NCBI GenBank assembly: GCA_030688105.1
Contig: JAUYIV010000129.1
Location: 1-5,307 of the forward strand
DNA: 5,307 bases
Direction: 5' to 3'
Source of the DNA: Actinomycetota bacterium
Lineage (GTDB): Bacteria; Actinomycetota; Acidimicrobiia; Spongiisociales; UBA11373
Positions 1 through 5,307 of this stretch are shown piece after piece (within the stretch, counting starts at the first letter, position 1; each line of letters starts with the position of its first letter). A program made the position numbers and the translations under genes. The notes beneath the pieces are model-generated. The model worked only from the letters and a program-made list of their open reading frames with translations, did not search any database and had not been told where the DNA came from.

Positions 1-1
1 C

Positions 2-1801
2 GCCGGCCTCGTCGCGCTCCCGTTCGCCTCCTACTACCTGGCTCGTTCGTTCGGGTTCTCCAAACCGATCTCGCTGGTCGCCGGGGTGGCCGGGGGCTCT
101 TACATCTTCATGGAGAGCTTCTCGATTCTCGGGGGCAACACGCTGTCGACGCTTGCCGGCGAGTACTCGTTCTCGTGGTCGCTGGCCTTGTCACTCGTCT
201 ACCTGGGGATGTTGTTACGCAACCTGAATTCGGGCAGGGGCTTCAGCGTCGGTCCCGGCGTCGTGCTGGCGCTCACCGCCCTCTGCCACATCATCACGAC
301 GATGCTCATTCTGATCGCGACCTTGCCGCTGCTCCTCCGACGCAAGGGTGTGTCGACCGTGATCGGCTCGTGGTTTGTCGGCTTCGGGCTCGCCGCATTC
401 TGGGCGGTTCCCCTGGTGGCGAGGCAGGGGCTCATGACCGACATGGGCTGGCAGCCCATCCGGGGGATCCGCTCGGTGTTTCCCCGAGAGATCATCCCGC
501 TCGCCGTCCTCGCCGCCGCCGGGGTCGTCTGGGCGGTCGCCCGACGGTATCCAATCGGCCCGGCGCTGGCGATGCTCGTCATCCCCGTGGCCGGCTACTA
601 CTTCCTCTACGAGATCGAGTACCGCAGGCTCTACAACGTCCGGCTGCTCCCCTACTGGTACTACTTCATCCACCTGCTCGCCGGCGTGGCGGCTGGTGCG
701 GCGGTGGTGGCCGCCGCCCGCCGTCTCAGGGGAGGGGAGGGGATGCGGTGGCTCGCCGCCGGCGCGGCGGGCATCTTCTTCATCGTCGGCGGGATCGTGG
801 GAGTACAGAAGACACCGAGCTGGGCGAAGTGGAACTACGAGGGATACGAGGGCAAGCAGGAGTTTGCATTGGCCAGCGATGGCACCTGGGTGCTCCACAC
901 CGATCGCTGGGCCGAATACCAGTCCCTCATGGAGGAGCTCGATGCGCTGCCGGCCGGGCGGGTGATGTGGGAGGCCAACAACGACATGGGCCGCTACGGC
1001 ACCCCGATGGCGTTGATGCTCACCGGGTATTGGTCCGAGGGCCACCCGTCGATGGAGGGCCTGCTGTTCGAGTCATCGCTGACCACCCCGTTCCATTTCT
1101 TGAACGCCAGCGAGGTGTCACAGCGGCCGTCGAACCCGGTGGCGGGCCTGAACTACCGCGGGCTGAACTTCGAGCGCGGGGTGACCCACCTGGGCGTGTA
1201 CGGGGTCAGCTATTACGTGTCCTTCACGGAGACGGCAAGACTCGCCGCGGAGGAGTACGGCCTCGAGATGATTGCGGAGACCGAGCCTTTCACCATCTTT
1301 GCCCTCCCCGAGACGTCCATGGTGGAGGTGGGCGCATTCATCCCGGCCGTGTGGGAAGGCGACAGCGGGTTCCTCGACGCGTCGCTGGAGTGGTACGACA
1401 ACGTGCACTCGCTCGACCGGTGGCTGGTGAGGGACGGCCCGGACGACTGGCCCCGCATCGACGACGTGGCGGTGACCGCTCGTCCCCGGGTTTCCGCCTC
1501 GGGAAGCGTGTCCAACGTCGTGGTGGACGATCACCAGATCGAGTTCGACACGACCGCGATCGGGGTCCCGCATCTCGTCAAGGTCTCCTACTTCCCCAAT
1601 TGGAAGGCCGACGGCGCCGATGGGCCATATCGGGCGGCGCCATCGCTGATGGTGGTCGTGCCGACCGAGGGGCACGTGGTGATCTCGTTCCAGGACACCT
1701 GGGCCGAGACGGGCGGCAAATGGCTGACGGCGATCACCCTGCTCGGGCTGATCGCCCTGGCGGTGCGGTGGCGGCTCCGGCGCCGGTACGCCGCGGTGTA
1801 G
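2..1801 (+). CDS. Large polytopic membrane protein, GT-C / PTPS-related (YfhO-like) type; C-terminal part, 5' end outside window
   Basis: The frame is open from the window edge to a TAG stop, giving 599 residues; the true start is upstream, and the internal GTG at 86 falls inside a membrane segment. Hydrophobic stretches suggest about nine membrane helices in the first 270 residues (roughly 1-14, 23-45, 56-73, 82-113, 119-139, 163-180, 185-203, 218-240, 248-268). A soluble domain of about 300 residues follows, then a last helix (about 574-590) and an Arg-rich tail (RWRLRRR). The segment SYFPNW (529-534), followed by PYRAAPSLMVVVPT, resembles the C-terminal domain of YfhO-like and PTPS-related membrane proteins, some of which have a GT-C glycosyltransferase fold. 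From memory of these families I infer an envelope glycan role, perhaps transfer of a lipid-linked sugar. The catalytic first extracytoplasmic loop of GT-C enzymes would lie in the missing N-terminus, so activity cannot be judged. The membrane protein call is strong; the enzymatic call is weak. Confidence 0.75.
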   Translation, partial: AGLVALPFASYYLARSFGFSKPISLVAGVAGGSYIFMESFSILGGNTLSTLAGEYSFSWSLALSLVYLGMLLRNLNSGRGFSVGPGVVLALTALCHIITTMLILIATLPLLLRRKGVSTVIGSWFVGFGLAAFWAVPLVARQGLMTDMGWQPIRGIRSVFPREIIPLAVLAAAGVVWAVARRYPIGPALAMLVIPVAGYYFLYEIEYRRLYNVRLLPYWYYFIHLLAGVAAGAAVVAAARRLRGGEGMRWLAAGAAGIFFIVGGIVGVQKTPSWAKWNYEGYEGKQEFALASDGTWVLHTDRWAEYQSLMEELDALPAGRVMWEANNDMGRYGTPMALMLTGYWSEGHPSMEGLLFESSLTTPFHFLNASEVSQRPSNPVAGLNYRGLNFERGVTHLGVYGVSYYVSFTETARLAAEEYGLEMIAETEPFTIFALPETSMVEVGAFIPAVWEGDSGFLDASLEWYDNVHSLDRWLVRDGPDDWPRIDDVAVTARPRVSASGSVSNVVVDDHQIEFDTTAIGVPHLVKVSYFPNWKADGADGPYRAAPSLMVVVPTEGHVVISFQDTWAETGGKWLTAITLLGLIALAVRWRLRRRYAAV

Positions 1802-1823
1802 CCGGTCCGCCATCCGGCTTCGG

Positions 1824-2531
1824 TCAGGTTCTCGATTCGCGTCGCAGCGCCTTCCGGATTCGCCACAGACCCTCGAGGGTACGCGGCACCCGGCTCAGGA
1901 AGCTCGATCGGGTGGCTCGGAGCTCTTCGCACTTCGCCGGGATTTCCCGGATCCTCGCTCCGGCTCGTTCGGCGCGTATGACCAGCTCGGTGTCGAAGAG
2001 ATCCAGGTCGGAGATCACGCGGGGCGTGAATTCCCGGACGATCGTCTCGCGGATCAGCTTCATCCCGTGGGTGTCGCTGACCGACGAGCGAAAGAGCAGC
2101 TTCAGCAGCACGTTGAATCCGAAGGTGCCCAGACGGCGCAGCGGGCTGCGGCGATCTTCTGCGCCTGGAGCCCGCTTCGAGCCGAGCACGATGTCCGCCG
2201 CGTCGGCCAGGGCCAGGCCGGCGCGCAGGAAGTCGGCCGAGAAGTAGTCGATGTCGAAGTTGGCCACCCACTCGCCGGAGGCCGCCTCGAATCCCGCACG
2301 CATCGCCGCGCCGTAGTTCGGCTCGGGGAGTCGAAGCACCCTCATCCGAGGTTCGGTCTCGGCGATCCGTTCGGCGACGGACCCGGTCTCGTCGGACGAT
2401 CCGTTCTCGGCAACGATGATCTCGAAGTCGGCGTCGACGCCCTCCAACTCTGCGAACAGTCGCGCCAGGGCGGCGGGCATGAAGTCCGCCTCGTTGTGGA
2501 CGGGAATCACGATGGTGACGGCGCGGCGCAT
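1824..2531 (-). CDS. Family 2 glycosyltransferase, polyprenol-phosphate mannosyl/glucosyl transferase-like
   Basis: This 235-residue protein has a GT-A family 2 layout: a nucleotide-binding start VIPVHNEADF (8-17), ENGSSDET (42-49), a DxD metal/nucleotide-sugar motif in NFDIDYFSADF (D93, D95), GSKR (117-120), SDTHGMKLI (152-160), and an acidic FDTELV segment (179-184) where family members place the acceptor-side catalytic region. The Arg-rich C-terminus has no obvious membrane helix, so it is the short soluble or peripheral form, like Dpm1, not the form with added C-terminal helices. The likely reaction is transfer of mannose or glucose from an NDP-sugar to a polyprenyl phosphate on the inner membrane face; the donor is inferred from the neighbouring mannose-phosphate genes. 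The ATG start immediately precedes the conserved first beta strand. There is no Shine-Dalgarno site upstream, but TACACT lies eight bases before the ATG, consistent with a leaderless transcript. It converges on the membrane protein gene and diverges from the mutase operon. Confidence 0.88.
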   Translation of the reverse strand: MRRAVTIVIPVHNEADFMPAALARLFAELEGVDADFEIIVAENGSSDETGSVAERIAETEPRMRVLRLPEPNYGAAMRAGFEAASGEWVANFDIDYFSADFLRAGLALADAADIVLGSKRAPGAEDRRSPLRRLGTFGFNVLLKLLFRSSVSDTHGMKLIRETIVREFTPRVISDLDLFDTELVIRAERAGARIREIPAKCEELRATRSSFLSRVPRTLEGLWRIRKALRRESRT

Positions 2532-2539
2532 TGGTGGGG

Positions 2540-2545
2540 AGTGTA
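2540..2545 (-). promoter_or_regulatory. Candidate -10 box for a leaderless glycosyltransferase transcript
   Basis: Read on the minus strand this is TACACT, a full match to the actinobacterial TAnnnT pattern. Eight bases separate it from the ATG, and those bases are C-rich (CCCCACCA) with no Shine-Dalgarno complementarity. A -10 at this distance would place the transcription start at or next to the A of the ATG. No convincing -35 was found 17 bases upstream. Confidence 0.45.
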
Positions 2546-2553
2546 CGGAGATC

Positions 2554-2581
2554 GCCTCCCGCCTCCCGCGTCCCGCCCCCG
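2554..2581. repeat. Imperfect 7-bp tandem repeat (GCCTCCC-type)
   Basis: Successive 7-base units are GCCTCCC, GCCTCCC, GCGTCCC and a degenerate GCCCCCG, so the 7-base period holds for about four units with increasing divergence. It lies between the divergent starts, upstream of the glycosyltransferase -10 candidate. Function is unknown; it resembles the heptanucleotide short tandem repeats (STRR) described between genes in cyanobacteria. GC-rich low complexity could also produce part of this pattern. Confidence 0.6.
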
Positions 2582-2610
2582 GCAGGAGGCGCGCTCACGG
2601 TTCCGGCGTA

Positions 2611-2631
2611 TTGCGAATTGCGAATTGCGAA
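2611..2631. repeat. Perfect 7-bp tandem repeat, (TTGCGAA)x3
   Basis: Three exact copies of TTGCGAA stand end to end, followed by TCGCGG where a fourth copy would begin. The AT-rich unit contrasts with the surrounding GC-rich DNA, so it is not explained by base composition. It sits directly upstream of the inverted repeat at 2637-2671. It may be an STRR-like intergenic repeat, a spacing element, or direct-repeat binding sites for a regulator; nothing in the window decides between these. Confidence 0.85.
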
Positions 2632-2636
2632 TCGCG

Positions 2637-2671
2637 GCATTCTGCCGGCGCCCTTGGCGCTGGCAGAATGC
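2637..2671. repeat. Long inverted repeat overlapping the mutase promoter
   Basis: The left arm GCATTCTGCCGGCGCC (2637-2652) and right arm GGCGCTGGCAGAATGC (2656-2671) pair at 15 of 16 positions, with the remaining pair a G:T (G:U in RNA), around a 3-base CTT loop. The outer ten bases of each arm match perfectly. The structure ends four bases before the mutase ATG, and its right arm contains the likely -10 box. It could be an operator for a dimeric repressor, a cruciform-prone site, or, if transcription starts upstream, an RNA hairpin that hides the start codon region. No T-tract follows, so a terminator is unlikely. Confidence 0.8.
2664..2669 (+). promoter_or_regulatory. Candidate -10 box for a leaderless mutase operon transcript
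   Basis: CAGAAT matches four of six positions of TATAAT, and six bases separate it from the ATG at 2676, which suits transcription starting at the start codon. The bases before the ATG (GCTCCC) are not Shine-Dalgarno-like, which supports leaderless translation. No good -35 hexamer lies about 17 bases upstream; that position falls in the other arm of the inverted repeat. Confidence 0.4.
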
Positions 2672-2675
2672 TCCC

Positions 2676-4022
2676 ATGGACCTCGACGCCATCTTCAAGG
2701 CCTACGACGTCCGGGGTACCGTCCCCGATCAGCTCGATGACGAGGCGGCGCGGCGGATTGGCGCGGCATTCGCCGACTTCGCCGGGTCGGAGCGGATCGC
2801 CGTGGGCCGCGATGTGCGTACGTCGTCGCCGGTGCTCGCCGCGGCGCTCATCGCCGGCGTGCTGTCTCGAGGTGTGGGCATCGACGACCTCGGGATGATC
2901 ACCACGGACATGGTCTACTTCGCCGCCGGGGAGCTCGACGAGCCCGGCGTGATGATCACCGCATCGCACAATCCGAAGGGGTACAACGGCATCAAGCTGT
3001 GTCTGGCCGGGGCGGCCCCCGTCGGCGTCGACACCGGCCTGGACGAGGTGAGGCGGCTCGCCGCCGAGGACCTCCCCGCGAGGGAGCCCGGAGTTCGCCG
3101 ATCGGTCGACATTCTCGACCGCTACGTCGATCACATGGTGGGGATAGTCGGCAGCGACGCGATCGGCGACCTGAGAGTCGCCGTCGACGGGGGTAATGGC
3201 ACCGCCGGGGTAGCCATCCCGGCGCTGTTCGACCGGATCCCCGCCCACCTCATCCCGCTGTACCTCGACCCCGATGGGACCTTCCCGAACCATCATCCCG
3301 ACCCGCTGCGCCCCGAGAACCTCTTGGACCTCGAGGACCTCATCGAGGAAGAGTCTCCAGCCGTAGGGGTGGCGTTCGACGGCGACGCCGATCGGGCGTT
3401 CTTCATCGACGACCGCGGCCAGGTCCTGCCCGGCAGCACGATGACCGCAATGGTTGCTGCCTGGTACCTGTCGAACGAGCCCGGGGCGACCATCGTCCAC
3501 AACCTGATCTGCTCGCAGGCAGTGCCCGAGATCATCCGGGAGCGAGGTGGCACTCCCGTGCGGACCAGAGTCGGGCACTCGTTCATCAAGACCGTGATGA
3601 AGGAGACGGGAGCAGTCTTCGGGGGTGAGCACTCGGGGCACTACTACTTCCGGGATCACTACCGCGCCGACTCGGGGATTCTGGCGATGCTCATCCTGCT
3701 TCGCCTGATCACCGAGGACGGTCGCCCCCTCTCCGAGATCCGCTCCGATTTCGAGCGATACGCCCAGTCGGGGGAGATCAACCTCGAAGTCTCCGACCAG
3801 TGGGCAGCGATCGAAGCGGTTTCGACCGCGTTCGGAGGGGAGCAGGACCGGCTCGACGGGCTGACCGTCACGGTCGGAGACCGGTGGTTCAACCTCCGGC
3901 CCTCGAACACCGAGCCGGTACTGCGGCTCAACGTCGAGGCGCCGGACGAAGATTCGGTCGGAGCCCTCGTCGAAGCGGTCCGGTCGGTGGTGGAGGAGGT
4001 GTCTCGTGCCGGTGCCGCCTGA
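2676..4022 (+). CDS. manB: Phosphomannomutase/phosphoglucomutase (alpha-D-phosphohexomutase superfamily)
   Basis: This cytoplasmic enzyme interconverts mannose-6-phosphate and mannose-1-phosphate (and probably the glucose equivalents) for GDP-mannose and other sugar nucleotides. The 448 residues match the usual bacterial length and show all four signature sites in order: KAYDVRG (8-14) at the N-terminus; the phosphoserine loop TASHNP (95-100, S97); the Mg-binding loop DGDADR (235-240, D235/D237/D239); the sugar-recognition loop GEHSGH (317-322); and the phosphate-binding loop RPSNTEP (408-414). No key residue is missing. The frame stays open for over 600 bases upstream, but the ATG at 2676 is chosen because family members begin a few residues before KAYDxRG and the upstream translation crosses tandem repeats. 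It is the first gene of a three-gene operon; its end overlaps the next gene by 17 bases. Substrate preference between mannose and glucose cannot be read from sequence; the isomerase partner favours a mannose role. Confidence 0.95.
   Translation: MDLDAIFKAYDVRGTVPDQLDDEAARRIGAAFADFAGSERIAVGRDVRTSSPVLAAALIAGVLSRGVGIDDLGMITTDMVYFAAGELDEPGVMITASHNPKGYNGIKLCLAGAAPVGVDTGLDEVRRLAAEDLPAREPGVRRSVDILDRYVDHMVGIVGSDAIGDLRVAVDGGNGTAGVAIPALFDRIPAHLIPLYLDPDGTFPNHHPDPLRPENLLDLEDLIEEESPAVGVAFDGDADRAFFIDDRGQVLPGSTMTAMVAAWYLSNEPGATIVHNLICSQAVPEIIRERGGTPVRTRVGHSFIKTVMKETGAVFGGEHSGHYYFRDHYRADSGILAMLILLRLITEDGRPLSEIRSDFERYAQSGEINLEVSDQWAAIEAVSTAFGGEQDRLDGLTVTVGDRWFNLRPSNTEPVLRLNVEAPDEDSVGALVEAVRSVVEEVSRAGAA
3994..3999 (+). 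promoter_or_regulatory. Strong Shine-Dalgarno site for the Trm112-like gene
   Basis: AGGAGG lies inside the 3' end of the mutase gene, six bases before the GTG at 4006. This fixes GTG 4006 as the preferred start over the in-frame GTG at 4012, which would have 12-base spacing. It contrasts with the absent Shine-Dalgarno site at the first gene of the operon. Confidence 0.75.
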
Positions 4023-4185
4023 GCTTCTGGCGATCCTGCAATGCCCGGCCTGCCACAGCGCCGTCGAGGAGAGCGAGGACTCCATCATCTGCACCGGGTG
4101 CGGCCTCATCTATCCGGTACGCGATGACATTCCGCACATGCTCGTCGAAGAGGCGCGCCGGCCCTCCGAGGGGGAGACCAAATGA
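4006..4185 (+). CDS. Trm112-like (YcaR-type) zinc-ribbon protein, 59 aa
   Basis: This small gene lies in the gap between the mutase and the isomerase. Its product has the Trm112 pattern: hydrophobic PELLAIL start, CPAC (C13, C16), an acidic linker, CTGC (C29, C32), then the hallmark IYPVRDDIPHML (35-46). The four cysteines should bind one zinc. In eukaryotes and archaea Trm112 is a small partner that stabilises and activates class I methyltransferases acting on tRNA, rRNA and release factors; the bacterial relatives (such as E. coli YcaR, next to lpxK and kdsB) are poorly understood. No methyltransferase is present in this window. The GTG start has a strong AGGAGG six bases upstream. The gene overlaps the mutase by 17 bases and shares ATGA with the isomerase, so all three are probably translationally coupled. 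Family assignment is confident; function here is unknown. Confidence 0.9.
   Translation: MPVPPELLAILQCPACHSAVEESEDSIICTGCGLIYPVRDDIPHMLVEEARRPSEGETK
4168..4176 (+). promoter_or_regulatory. Shine-Dalgarno site for the isomerase gene
   Basis: GAGGGGGAG ends five bases before the ATG at 4182, supporting that start over the in-frame ATG at 4191. It sits inside the end of the Trm112-like gene, consistent with translational coupling through the ATGA overlap. Confidence 0.6.
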
Positions 4186-5168
4186 GTGGGATGCGCGATC
4201 TCATCGCGGAGCTCCCCGAGCAGCTCCGCTGGTCGGCGAATCTGGCGCCCCCAGACATGCCTTTCGCCGATGAAGCGCTCGTGATCGGAATGGGGGGATC
4301 CGGGGTCGCCGGCGACGTCGCTGCGGCGTTCGCCGAGTCCCAGGGCCGCAGGGTCGCGGTCCACAAGTCATATGGGGTTCCCGCCTGGGCGGTGGCCACT
4401 CGGCCGCTCATCATCGCGGTGTCGCACAGTGGCAACACCGAGGAGACCGTCTCGGGGGTGAAGGCATCGATCACCGACGGGCTTCCGGTTGGTTCGATGT
4501 CGACCGGCGGCGCCCTCGCCGAGATGGCGGCTCAATACGGCATCCCACATGTCGAGATTCCGGCCGGGCCCCAGCCCCGAGCCGCCATCGGATACCTGTC
4601 AGGCGCCGTCCTTCGCCTTCTGGAGTCCTCGGGCGTCATCGGAGCCACCGCGACCGGGCTCTTCGAGGCGGCCGATGTCGTCGAGAGTCTCCTCGATGGC
4701 GAGGCCCAGAAGGCCGCCGAGGACATCGCCGCCCAATTGGAGGGTCGCATCGCCGTGATCTACGGTGGGACGGGAATCGCCGCAACCGCCGCCGGTCGCT
4801 GGAAGACCCAGATCAATGAGAACGGGAAGGCGCCCGCCTATTGGTCGGTGCTGCCCGAGCTCGATCACAACGAGCTCGTGGGTTGGACTGCGTTTCCCGA
4901 GCTGGGTCGGGACTCGGTCGGAGTCGTCTTCCTGTCGGATCGCGGCGATCACCCAAGGGTCGTGCGCAGGGCCGGGCTCACCCGAGAGCTCATGCAGGGA
5001 GTCGCCATCGCCGGTGCGGTGGCCTCGCGGGGCGAGGGGGCGCTGGCCCGGTTGTTCTCGCTGATCGTGGTCGGGGATCTGGTGTCGGTGGCGGTTGCCG
5101 AGCATGCCGGTATCGACCCGGTTCCGGTCGAGACCATCGAAGAGCTCAAGCGGCGGCTGGCGGAGTAG
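4182..5168 (+). CDS. Bifunctional phosphoglucose/phosphomannose isomerase (SIS domain)
   Basis: The product interconverts fructose-6-phosphate with glucose-6-phosphate and mannose-6-phosphate, linking glycolysis to mannose activation in the cytoplasm. The 328 residues are near the length of archaeal and actinobacterial PGI/PMI proteins. Two sugar isomerase (SIS) halves are visible: GMGGSG (36-41) and the phosphate-binding SHSGNTEET (81-89) in the first, and the second half from about 160. PRAAIGYL (132-139), KTQINENGK (208-216, with E213) and ELDHNE (226-231, with H229) match the family's catalytic segments; from memory E213 and H229 correspond to the catalytic Glu and His of the Pyrobaculum enzyme. 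The C-terminal TIEELK (318-323) fits the terminal lysine-containing helix. The ATG at 4182 overlaps the previous stop as ATGA and has a Shine-Dalgarno site. In some actinobacteria the equivalent gene is annotated only as an SIS protein beside a separate manA, so dual activity is likely but not certain. Confidence 0.9.
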   Translation: MSGMRDLIAELPEQLRWSANLAPPDMPFADEALVIGMGGSGVAGDVAAAFAESQGRRVAVHKSYGVPAWAVATRPLIIAVSHSGNTEETVSGVKASITDGLPVGSMSTGGALAEMAAQYGIPHVEIPAGPQPRAAIGYLSGAVLRLLESSGVIGATATGLFEAADVVESLLDGEAQKAAEDIAAQLEGRIAVIYGGTGIAATAAGRWKTQINENGKAPAYWSVLPELDHNELVGWTAFPELGRDSVGVVFLSDRGDHPRVVRRAGLTRELMQGVAIAGAVASRGEGALARLFSLIVVGDLVSVAVAEHAGIDPVPVETIEELKRRLAE

Positions 5169-5188
5169 GGGACGCCTCCGGCGTCCCC
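5168..5188 (+). terminator. Hairpin terminator of the mutase-isomerase operon
   Basis: GGGGACGCC and GGCGTCCCC form a perfect 9-bp stem with a 3-base TCC loop. The first G of the stem is the last base of the isomerase TAG stop codon. No T-tract follows (CGCAATG), which is common for actinobacterial hairpins; it may end transcription or protect the transcript's 3' end. It is symmetric and could act on both strands. Confidence 0.65.
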
Positions 5189-5264
5189 CGCAATGCGTCA
5201 GTCCCGCGGCTCGCGTCGATGTGTCTCGGAGAGCATCTCTCGTCGCGCGGTGGTCGCCTCTTGG

Positions 5265-5281
5265 CGCGATACGCGATACGA
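5265..5281. repeat. Short 7-bp tandem repeat, CGCGATA x2.4
   Basis: Two exact copies of CGCGATA are followed by CGA, giving 17 bases with a strict 7-base period. It lies in the non-coding stretch after the operon hairpin (5189-5307), where I found no supported gene, Shine-Dalgarno site or clear promoter. By itself it is short enough to be chance; it is listed because the other intergenic repeats in the window share the same 7-base period. Confidence 0.55.
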
Positions 5282-5307
5282 CAGAACGCGTCTTGAACGG
5301 TCGGTCG

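Noticed and set aside
175..2247. 690-residue plus-strand open frame overlapping the membrane protein gene
   Set aside because: It is Arg/Gly/Pro/His-rich with no recognisable motifs, overlaps two well-supported genes, and is typical of an alternate frame in high-GC DNA.
2611..2631. TTGCGAA repeats as a CRISPR array
   Set aside because: The units are 7 bases long and directly abutting, with no spacers and no cas genes.
1588..2640. 350-residue minus-strand open frame spanning the glycosyltransferase gene
   Set aside because: It is out of frame with the glycosyltransferase, Arg-rich and repetitive, and starts inside the tandem repeats.
2067..2675. Upstream extension of the mutase reading frame
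   Set aside because: The frame is open, but the extension lies antisense to the glycosyltransferase gene, crosses the TTGCGAA repeats and the inverted repeat, and precedes the normal family N-terminus at 2676.
2595..4109. 504-residue minus-strand open frame opposite the mutase
   Set aside because: Its translation has low-complexity composition and no motifs, while the opposite strand encodes a complete phosphohexomutase with every signature site.
5229..5241. GAGAG-CAT-CTCTC small inverted repeat
   Set aside because: A 5-bp stem is expected by chance at this length and has no gene or T-tract beside it.
5221..5307. GTG-initiated frame open to the window end
   Set aside because: There is no Shine-Dalgarno site or -10 box at suitable spacing, it crosses the CGCGATA repeat, and its 29 residues resemble no family start.
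5198..5307. Minus-strand frame that could be the C-terminus of a gene entering from the right, with a stop at 5198-5200
   Set aside because: The roughly 35 Arg-rich residues match nothing I recognise and run through the CGCGATA repeat. A convergent gene sharing the hairpin at 5168-5188 is possible but cannot be supported without flanking sequence.

Overview
The window is GC-rich, with strong G/C bias at third codon positions, GTG as well as ATG starts, and hairpins without T-tracts. The run manB-like mutase, tiny Trm112-type zinc protein, then SIS-domain sugar-phosphate isomerase is an order I associate with Actinomycetota. Taken together this points to a high-GC actinobacterium, possibly Acidimicrobiia-like. 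That placement is inference; no marker gene is present.

Layout. Positions 2-1801 (+) hold the C-terminal 599 residues of a large multi-pass membrane protein that resembles GT-C-fold or PTPS-related/YfhO-like envelope proteins; its start lies outside the window. It converges, with a 22-base gap, on a family 2 glycosyltransferase at 1824-2531 (-), which resembles polyprenol-phosphate mannosyl/glucosyl transferases. A 144-base divergent region (2532-2675) separates this from a tight three-gene operon on the plus strand: phosphomannomutase/phosphoglucomutase (2676-4022), a 59-residue Trm112-like zinc-ribbon protein (4006-4185), and a bifunctional phosphoglucose/phosphomannose isomerase (4182-5168). 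The operon ends in a perfect 9-bp hairpin. The last ~120 bases carry no gene I can support.

How the genes fit together. The isomerase can supply mannose-6-phosphate from fructose-6-phosphate, and the mutase can convert it to mannose-1-phosphate, the precursor of GDP-mannose. The divergent glycosyltransferase could pass an activated sugar to a polyprenol carrier, and membrane proteins of the first gene's type may use such lipid-linked sugars outside the membrane. The first two steps rest on strong motifs; the last two are inference.

The most unusual material is non-coding. The divergent region holds two different 7-bp tandem repeats (GCCTCCC-type and TTGCGAA-type) and a nearly perfect 35-base inverted repeat that ends four bases before the mutase start codon and overlaps its likely -10 box. 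A third 7-bp tandem repeat (CGCGATA) lies after the operon. The first genes on both sides of the divergent region lack a Shine-Dalgarno site and have -10-like boxes at leaderless spacing, while the internal operon genes have good Shine-Dalgarno sites. I see no evidence of a wholly new multi-gene system.
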